5,396 bases of DNA from Microbacteriaceae bacterium (GTDB taxonomy: Bacteria; Actinomycetota; Actinomycetes; Actinomycetales; Microbacteriaceae). The position numbers and the translations under genes are program-made. This document shows, piece after piece, positions 1 to 4,432 of this stretch; positions within the stretch are counted from its first letter, which is position 1; each line of letters starts with the position of its first letter. The DNA lies in contig JAODLU010000328.1 of assembly GCA_025464125.1 (NCBI GenBank), positions 1 through 5,396 of the forward strand, given 5' to 3'. The notes beneath the pieces are model-generated. The model was not told the origin of the DNA, searched no databases, and was given only the letters and a program-made list of their open reading frames with translations.

Positions 1-248
1 TGAAACCGACTTGCAATGTATACACGCGGATATGTCAACCCATGGGGTAAAAACCTACCTGTCCACTACGCTTGTTGAAAGCAGTTGCAGTACCTCGCAC
101 ATCTAGAATGTATGAAGCCCCACGTACCGCGCCTAATCAGGCCGATTTCATAGGGTGCCTTGAATTCTTTCGGGAGCGGACGATGAACACCGCGACGAGC
201 GGGCCCGACAGTCGGGTTCGCGCGATAACTCCTGAAGGAGAAAAAATA
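1..248 (+). other. csp upstream region and 5' leader, no gene
   Basis: No convincing gene lies here. The reading frame of the cold-shock gene happens to stay open back to position 72, but the translation resembles no known protein extension, and the family normally starts at 249. A possible -10 box, TAGAAT, sits at 104-109. TTGAAA at 75-80 is a good -35 hexamer, but it is 23 bp away, too far for a standard sigma-70-type promoter, so the start of transcription is uncertain. If transcription begins near 115, the leader would be about 130 nt. Long leaders are known for cold-shock mRNAs in other bacteria. An 8-bp palindrome, TGTATACA, is at 17-24. No end of an upstream gene is visible. Confidence 0.5.
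199..240 (+). promoter_or_regulatory. Two hairpins in the csp leader, the second enclosing the ribosome binding site
   Basis: The first hairpin spans 199-221: arms 199-208 and 212-221 pair over 10 bp (eight Watson-Crick pairs, two G-U pairs) around the three-base loop CAG. The second spans 229-240: CTCC pairs with GGAG around a TGAA tetraloop. That GGAG is the core of the csp Shine-Dalgarno sequence (GAAGGAG, 234-240, 8 nt before the ATG), so folding would hide the ribosome binding site. The pairing is read directly from the sequence. A regulatory role is inference from the known behaviour of cold-shock mRNA leaders, and the 4-bp stem is weak on its own. Confidence 0.45.
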
Positions 249-452
249 ATGGCACTAGGAACCGTGAAGTGGTTTAACGCTGAAAAGGGCTTTGGATTCA
301 TTGCCCCCGATGACGGATCGCCCGACGTGTTCGCGCACTACTCCGCGATCGCGACGAGCGGCTACAAGTCCCTCGACGAGAACCAGAAGGTCGAATTCGA
401 CCTGGCGCAGGGCCCGAAGGGCCCGCAGGCGGAGAACATCCGCCCGCTGTAG
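249..452 (+). CDS. Cold-shock protein (CspA family)
   Basis: This 67-residue protein is a single cold-shock domain, a five-stranded OB-fold beta barrel that binds single-stranded RNA and DNA and acts as an RNA chaperone in the cytoplasm. The length matches the family (about 65-70 aa). The RNP1-like motif KGFGFI is at residues 13-18, preceded by the conserved KWFNAEKG (7-14). The RNP2-like motif DVFAHYSAI is at 26-34. The C-terminal [10 protein letters not shown] (residues 55-64) is also typical. The start at 249 is chosen because GAAGGAG lies 8 nt upstream and the protein then begins exactly where family members do. Another in-frame ATG at 183 with GGGAG 6 nt upstream would add 22 unrelated residues. 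The gene has its own terminator downstream and appears monocistronic. The family is certain; whether this copy is cold-induced or constitutive cannot be told. Confidence 0.97.
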   Translation: MALGTVKWFNAEKGFGFIAPDDGSPDVFAHYSAIATSGYKSLDENQKVEFDLAQGPKGPQAENIRPL

Positions 453-456
453 CCAA

Positions 457-482
457 TCGATTCGTCTTTCTGACGACATCGA
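457..482 (+). other. Bulged hairpin in the csp 3' UTR
   Basis: Starting 5 bases after the csp stop, TCGATTCGTC (457-466) pairs with GACGA-C-ATCGA (472-482) over 10 bp, with one bulged C at 477 and the loop TTTCT. No T-run follows, so it is not a terminator by itself. It sits 5 nt before the intrinsic terminator and may protect the 3' end of the mRNA from exonucleases; that role is inferred. Confidence 0.5.
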
Positions 483-487
483 ATAAG

Positions 488-521
488 TCCGGTCCCCGAC
501 TTCGGTCGGGGCCGGATTTTT
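488..521 (+). terminator. Rho-independent terminator of csp
   Basis: The stem pairs TCCGG-T-CCCCGAC (488-500) with GTCGGGGCCGGA (505-516): 12 bp with one bulged T at 493, capped by a TTCG tetraloop (501-504) and followed directly by five T residues (517-521). This is a strong, GC-rich intrinsic terminator with the very stable UUCG loop. It separates csp from the DUF1684 gene, which must therefore have its own promoter in the next 65 bp. I could not identify that promoter with confidence. Confidence 0.93.
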
Positions 522-587
522 CATTTAACGGGAATCGGCTCGTGTGGCGACTCGTTAGAGCCAGTGACTTCTACGAGGATGGATCCC

Positions 588-1418
588 ATGACTGACACCG
601 CCACCGCAACTCCAGAGTCGAAGCTCGCCACGTACTTCGAACGACGCCAGTTGTCGGTTGTGCAGCCGAAGGGCAGCCTCGCACTGGTGAACACCCAGTG
701 GATCGATTCCGAGCAGACGATCTGGGGAGTGCCGGGCACATGGGCCCCGCTGCCGAAGGGGGAGTCCGGGCTCACACTGACTGCCGCGGCATCCGATGGC
801 ATCGTCGTTGACGGCGTGCTGGTTGACGGCACGGTCGTGGTGCGCGGCAAAGACGCTGACGCACCGAGCGAGATCACATTCAACGAGACCACCACCGGCT
901 TCGTGATTGCGAGTGCACAGGAGACATACGCGCTGCGCGTCTGGGATTCGAACTCCGAGGGCATCCAGCAGTTCGGGTCGATCAGTTCCTTTGCCTACAA
1001 CCCGGACTGGGTGATCACCGGGACCTTCACCGAGATTGCAGGTGGCAGCACAGTGGAGTTCGAGCACCTCAAAGACGACGGCAAGACGCGCGCCGAGGTG
1101 GTGCCCGGCGAGATCACCTTCACTAAAGACGGCATCGACTACAACCTTGCAGCGTTCAAGTCGGGCCGCGCGCTGCAGCTGGTGTTTTCCGACGCCACGA
1201 GCGGCGACAGTACATACAGCGTCGGCCGGTTCCTGTTCCTCGCGCCGAAGCCCGACGGCTCCATCACGCTCGACTTTAACCTTGCCGTGCTTCCGCCCTG
1301 CGCATTCAGCTACGCCTTCAACTGCCCGATGCCGCCAAAGCAAAACCGTTTCACCGTGCCGATCGAGGCCGGCGAGAAGCAGGTACTGAAGAAAGACGGC
1401 TCGCTGCTGCACGAGTAG
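588..1418 (+). CDS. DUF1684 domain-containing protein
   Basis: The 276-residue protein matches the DUF1684 family, which has no established biochemical function. The diagnostic C-terminal half is intact: RALQLVFSDATSGDSTYSVGRFLF with G206, Y210 and R214; LDFN with D229-F230-N231; the PPC motif with C238; then CPMPPKQNR with C246, N253 and R254; and the closing IEAGEK (259-264). The two cysteines eight residues apart in this motif are a family hallmark. There is no signal peptide or membrane segment, so it is probably cytoplasmic. The ATG at 588 is preferred because GAGG (575-578) lies 9 nt upstream; a GTG at 564 and an ATG at 579 are in frame but have poorer ribosome binding sites. It is followed after 58 bp by the polymerase-like gene on the same strand, so co-transcription is possible but unproven. 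Family assignment is firm from the motif; function is unknown. Confidence 0.9.
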   Translation: MTDTATATPESKLATYFERRQLSVVQPKGSLALVNTQWIDSEQTIWGVPGTWAPLPKGESGLTLTAAASDGIVVDGVLVDGTVVVRGKDADAPSEITFNETTTGFVIASAQETYALRVWDSNSEGIQQFGSISSFAYNPDWVITGTFTEIAGGSTVEFEHLKDDGKTRAEVVPGEITFTKDGIDYNLAAFKSGRALQLVFSDATSGDSTYSVGRFLFLAPKPDGSITLDFNLAVLPPCAFSYAFNCPMPPKQNRFTVPIEAGEKQVLKKDGSLLHE

Positions 1419-1476
1419 TCCAGCGGGGAGGCTCCGGATCATCCCCATCGTCAGGGGCGCACGGCAGACTGGAGCC

Positions 1477-3135
1477 ATGCACATCGCACTGCTCCGCCGC
1501 GACGGGGGCATCGTGCTCCAGCCGTTCGACGGTGAGCCTCGCGCAGTGAGTGAGGCTGACCTGCCAGGGGTCGTCGCAGAGCTGGAGCTGCAGCATCCGC
1601 GCTGGGTATGGGATGACACAACGCACTGGTACCCCGGGCTCTTGGCCAGCGGCGTGCGGGTCGAGCGTTGTGTGGACCTGCGGCTCTCGCACGCGATCAT
1701 CCGCAACTCCGCGCTCACTGCAGGATCGCGCATTGCGGCTTCGTCGCTGTCGTCGTGGGATCGTGCGACCGTCGGCACGGTCGCGGCCGAGCCCGATGAC
1801 GCCCTGTTCGACTTCGACGTGCAGGTCGAGTTGGAACCCGAAGATGTGGTGGCTGAGTTCGCGCTGCAGCAGGAAGCCATTGCCGGCAGTGCCGAGAGTG
1901 CGCGCCTTGGTTTGTTGCTTGCCGCAGAGTCGGCCGGATCGCTGGTAGCCGCCGAGATGCAGTTCGCTGGCCTGCCCTGGAGAGCCGACCTGCACGACGC
2001 GCTGCTCGAGAACTATCTAGGTCCTCGCGCCGAGCCGGGGGAGCGGCCGAACAAGCTCTCCGCGGTGCTTCACGTGCTGCGCGCTGAACTGGAATCGCCG
2101 AACCTGAACCCGGACTCCCCACCAGAACTGTTGAAGGCGCTCGGGGTCGCCGGTGTAATGGCCAAGTCGACCAGGTCGTGGGAGCTGAAAAAGATCACGC
2201 ATCCCGCGATCGCGCCCCTGCTTGAATATAAGAAACTGGCACGGCTCCTGAGCGCTAACGGATGGCACTGGCTTGATACGAACGTCAGCAACGGGCGCTT
2301 TCACCCAGAGTACGTGCCAGGCGGCGTAGTGACCGGTCGGTGGGCGAGTACTGGCGGTGGTGGGGCGCTGCAGCTGCCGAAGAAGGTGCGCTCAGCGGTC
2401 GTTGCAGACCCAGGCTGGAAACTGGTTGTGGCGGATGCATCCCAGCTCGAGCCGCGCATCCTGGCAGCCCTCTCTGGTGATCGCGGCATGGCGGAGGCGG
2501 GCGCCGGCCAGGACCTCTACGCGGGCATAGTCGCAAGTGGCGCGGTTGCCACCCGCGACCAGGCGAAGGTGGCGATGCTCGGCGCGATGTACGGCGCGAC
2601 GACCGGCGAAAGCGGCAGGCTCATGCCCACTCTCGCTCGCGCGTACCCCGCAGCCATCGCACTCGTGGAGGAGGCGGCCCGGGCGGGGGAGCGCGGGGAA
2701 GTGGTGACGACGCGCCTCGGCCGCAGTTCGCCGAGACCCGGCGCCGCGTGGCGACAGTCGCAGTCCGACGCCTACGGCGAGAACTCCACTGAAGAGCATG
2801 CCAGCAGGGCACGAGGCCAGGCGCGCAGCTGGGGGCGGTTCACCCGCAATTTCGTGGTGCAGGGAAGCGCTGCAGAGTGGGCGCTCTGCTGGATGGCCAA
2901 CCTGCGGAACGCTCTGGCGGGGTTGGGGGGTGGCGCCTGGCTCACCGACAGCGCCCACATGGTGTTCTTCATGCACGACGAGATCGTGGTGCATTGCCCG
3001 ACAGACCAGGCGGCTGCGGTAGAAAATGCAATTCGACAGGCTGCAGCGGATGCCGGGCGCCTGCTGTTCGGCCAGCTACCGGTCGAGTTCCCTGTCACCG
3101 TGGCCACCGTCGACGACTACGGCCAGGCCAAGTGA
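1477..3135 (+). CDS. Family A DNA polymerase-like protein (actinobacterial 'bifunctional 3'-5' exonuclease/DNA polymerase')
   Basis: The 552-residue protein ends in a Pol I-type polymerase domain. Motif A is DASQLEPR with metal ligand D320 and the E325 steric-gate position. Motif B (O helix) is R360-DQA-K364-VAML368-GAM-Y372-G. Motif C is M-H500-D501-E502. TGRWAS (286-291) and ALQLPK (297-302) match the template-binding 'TGR..S...LQN.P' region of Pol I. The aromatic residue at the Klenow F762 position is leucine (L368), and motif A has A and P where Pol I has Y and L (DYSQIELR). The first 200 residues align only loosely with a DEDD exonuclease fold, and I see no DxE motif near the N-terminus, so proofreading is doubtful despite the family name. 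There is no 5' nuclease domain, and it is much shorter than full PolA (about 880 aa), so it is an extra polymerase, perhaps for repair. The ATG at 1477 has only a GGAG 2 nt away, so initiation looks weak. Confidence 0.88.
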   Translation: MHIALLRRDGGIVLQPFDGEPRAVSEADLPGVVAELELQHPRWVWDDTTHWYPGLLASGVRVERCVDLRLSHAIIRNSALTAGSRIAASSLSSWDRATVGTVAAEPDDALFDFDVQVELEPEDVVAEFALQQEAIAGSAESARLGLLLAAESAGSLVAAEMQFAGLPWRADLHDALLENYLGPRAEPGERPNKLSAVLHVLRAELESPNLNPDSPPELLKALGVAGVMAKSTRSWELKKITHPAIAPLLEYKKLARLLSANGWHWLDTNVSNGRFHPEYVPGGVVTGRWASTGGGGALQLPKKVRSAVVADPGWKLVVADASQLEPRILAALSGDRGMAEAGAGQDLYAGIVASGAVATRDQAKVAMLGAMYGATTGESGRLMPTLARAYPAAIALVEEAARAGERGEVVTTRLGRSSPRPGAAWRQSQSDAYGENSTEEHASRARGQARSWGRFTRNFVVQGSAAEWALCWMANLRNALAGLGGGAWLTDSAHMVFFMHDEIVVHCPTDQAAAVENAIRQAAADAGRLLFGQLPVEFPVTVATVDDYGQAK

Positions 3136-3157
3136 TGCGAGCCCGGGCTTTGCGAAC

Positions 3158-3721
3158 TCAGCCGCGCGGTCGCCGACCGCGCTTGGGGCGAACCTGGCTT
3201 AGCCCGCGCTGGGTGTCGTAATCAGACAGCGCTGCGATGGCGGCACCGAGCCAGGCGATGGCGGCGACGCCGAGCGCTTCCCTGGCGACGAGGGCAAGGT
3301 GCGCGTCGGTGGTGAATGATCCATCGAGGCCCGGTGTTCTTGTCAGCTTGAGGTCGTTCTCCCACCAGCGTCTGTACTGCCCTGCCAGGTCCATGGCGCA
3401 CACCGCATCGATCGAACTGGCGATGAGCACCTGGTCGAGCATTTCGGTCCACTCGGGCAGGGCGTCGATGGCCGGGGTCGACATCCAGGCCGCCACTTCG
3501 GCGAATCCCTGCCTGGTCAGGTTGTAGAGCGGCAGGGCGTCGTCCGTCTGGCCTGCAGGCTCGATAAACCCCTGTTTTGTGAGGCGCTCGAGCGTGCCAT
3601 ATACCTGGCCGGCATTGACAGGCTTGCGGTGCGGTGCGCGGCTGGCGAGTTCGGCGTGCAGTTGCAGGCCGTATGCGGGGCCGAGCGAGAGAATCGCGAG
3701 GAGGCCATCACGAACTGACAT
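3158..3721 (-). CDS. PadR-family transcriptional regulator
   Basis: The 187-residue protein has an N-terminal winged helix-turn-helix (about residues 1-80) with the PadR pattern: SVRDGLLAILSLGPAYGLQLHAEL, then VNAGQVYGTLERLTKQGFIEPAG (recognition helix and start of the wing), then LYNLTRQGFAEVAAWM. Residues from about 90 to 175 are mostly helical and correspond to the dimerisation and ligand-sensing C-terminal domain. PadR proteins are dimeric repressors that release DNA on binding small molecules and often control their own promoter. Translation starts at the ATG read leftward from 3721, with GGAGAGGGG (complement of 3725-3733) just upstream. The last residues are strongly basic (VRPKRGRRPRG). 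The gene converges with the polymerase gene, with a 22-bp gap, and diverges from DUF3145. No transporter or detoxification gene, the common partner of PadR, is adjacent, so the target is unknown. Confidence 0.92.
   Translation of the reverse strand: MSVRDGLLAILSLGPAYGLQLHAELASRAPHRKPVNAGQVYGTLERLTKQGFIEPAGQTDDALPLYNLTRQGFAEVAAWMSTPAIDALPEWTEMLDQVLIASSIDAVCAMDLAGQYRRWWENDLKLTRTPGLDGSFTTDAHLALVAREALGVAAIAWLGAAIAALSDYDTQRGLSQVRPKRGRRPRG
3164..3182. other. Perfect 8-bp hairpin at the convergent polymerase/padR 3' ends
   Basis: GCGCGGTC (3164-3171) and GACCGCGC (3175-3182) form a perfect inverted repeat around GCC. It lies inside the last codons of padR and 28 bp past the polymerase stop. No T-run follows on either strand, so it is not a canonical intrinsic terminator, though it could slow convergent transcription or mark a 3' end. 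It may simply reflect the Arg/Gly-rich codons of the PadR tail. Confidence 0.35.
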
Positions 3722-3752
3722 GTGCCCCTCTCCGATGATGAAAGCTATACCG

Positions 3753-3781
3753 ACTATATATTCAGCCCCGACTCACGGGAA
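3753..3781 (-). promoter_or_regulatory. Candidate padR promoter
   Basis: Read leftward, TTCCCG (complement of 3776-3781) and TATAGT (complement of 3753-3758) are separated by 17 bp. The -10 matches TATAAT at five of six positions; the -35 is poor. Transcription would start near 3746, leaving about 24 nt before the padR start. Two TATA blocks (3746-3749 and 3755-3760) flank CCGAC here and could serve as a PadR autoregulatory site, which is inference. Confidence 0.4.
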
Positions 3782-3789
3782 TCACACAG

Positions 3790-3819
3790 TTGTCATTTAT
3801 CGCTTTCACCAGCGATAAT
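3790..3819 (+). promoter_or_regulatory. Candidate promoter of the DUF3145 gene
   Basis: TTGTCA (3790-3795) and GATAAT (3814-3819) are 18 bp apart and each matches the sigma-70-type consensus at five of six positions. Transcription would start near 3826, giving a leader of about 65 nt before the GTG at 3893. This is the best-looking promoter in the window, and its spacer and -10 are covered by the inverted repeat at 3797-3818. Confidence 0.6.
3797..3818. promoter_or_regulatory. Putative operator: perfect 8-bp inverted repeat
   Basis: TTATCGCT (3797-3804), a six-base spacer TTCACC, and AGCGATAA (3811-3818) form a perfect 22-bp dyad. It covers the spacer and five of six bases of the -10 of the rightward promoter, the classic position for a repressor that blocks RNA polymerase. 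The half-site centres are 14 bp apart. The adjacent PadR is the obvious candidate binder, but a TetR-type or other dimeric repressor would fit as well. It lacks a T-run, so it is not a terminator. Confidence 0.55.
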
Positions 3820-3892
3820 TGCACCAACTGAATACGCAGCACGCGTTCCGAGGTCGATGGGGAAGTCGCACCTCAACGGAATGGAGATCATC

Positions 3893-4411
3893 GTGGCTGC
3901 AACAAACGCCAGTCCCGCACTGGCACGCGGAGTGCTCTATGTGCACTCCGCTCCTCGCGCGCTCTGCCCACACATCGAGTGGGCCGCTGGTCGCGCCCTC
4001 GAACGGGCGGTCAACTTCGACTGGGCCGAGCAGCCAGTGCTCAAAGGGTCCAAGCGCACCGAGTTCTATTGGGAAGGAATCCAGGGCACCGGCGCTGCCC
4101 TGGCCTCAGCACTTCGCGGCTGGGAACACCTGCGCTACGAGGTCACCGAGGATGCATCCGCTGGGTCGGATGGTGGTCGCTGGCTGCACACACCCGACCT
4201 CGGCATCTACTTCGCCCAGACAGACACCGTCGGCAACGTGGTCATTCCCGAGGACCGCCTGCGCTACGCCATGGAGATCGCCGGATCAGACGCGTTCGAG
4301 CTGCATCGCGAACTGCGGCTCGCCCTCGGCCAGGCGTGGGACGACGAGCTCGAAGCCTTCCGTCACGCGAGTGACGACAACCAGGTGGTCTGGCTGCACA
4401 AAGTCGGCTAG
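3893..4411 (+). CDS. DUF3145 domain-containing protein
   Basis: The 172-residue protein matches DUF3145, a conserved actinobacterial family without a known function. The characteristic blocks are RGVLYVHSAPRALCPHIEWA near the N-terminus (about residues 12-31), then FYWEGIQGTGAALASALRGWEHLRYEVTED, and TPDLGIYFAQTDTVGNVVIPEDRLRYAM further on. No signal peptide or membrane span is seen, so it is likely cytoplasmic. The start is the GTG at 3893, 6 nt after GGAG (3883-3886). It gives the short N-terminus before RGVLYVHSAP that I remember as usual for the family. An ATG at 3881 overlaps that Shine-Dalgarno sequence, and an open frame back to 3722 would run through the promoter. From memory, homologues are often found next to the fatty-acid synthesis cluster (fabD-fabH-acpP-fabF); no such gene is visible here. 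Family certain, role unknown. Confidence 0.93.
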   Translation: MAATNASPALARGVLYVHSAPRALCPHIEWAAGRALERAVNFDWAEQPVLKGSKRTEFYWEGIQGTGAALASALRGWEHLRYEVTEDASAGSDGGRWLHTPDLGIYFAQTDTVGNVVIPEDRLRYAMEIAGSDAFELHRELRLALGQAWDDELEAFRHASDDNQVVWLHKVG

Positions 4412-4432
4412 GCGAGCGGTCGGCTAACTTGC

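Noticed and set aside
17..24. TGTATACA palindrome at the left edge, considered as an operator or -10 box
   Set aside because: Only 8 bp, no matching -35 visible within the window, and such palindromes arise by chance.
72..182. Start of the cold-shock reading frame at 72
   Set aside because: No ribosome binding site and no similarity to known Csp N-termini; the frame is open by chance. The ATG at 183 is kept as a weak alternative.
555..1880. Long open frame of 441 codons on the minus strand opposite DUF1684 and the polymerase gene
   Set aside because: It overlaps two well-supported genes, has no recognisable domain, and long antisense frames are expected in GC-rich coding DNA.
2392..2994. 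Minus-strand open frame of 200 codons inside the polymerase gene
   Set aside because: Low-complexity Ala/Arg/His/Pro composition typical of a shadow frame, and the plus strand here encodes polymerase motifs A to C.
3140..3149. AGCCCGGGCT palindrome just after the polymerase stop, considered as a terminator
   Set aside because: It has no room for a stable loop and no T-run; too short to call.
3722..3892. Upstream extension of the DUF3145 reading frame to 3722
   Set aside because: It would place the promoter and inverted repeat inside coding sequence; the GTG at 3893 has a well-spaced ribosome binding site and gives the expected N-terminus.
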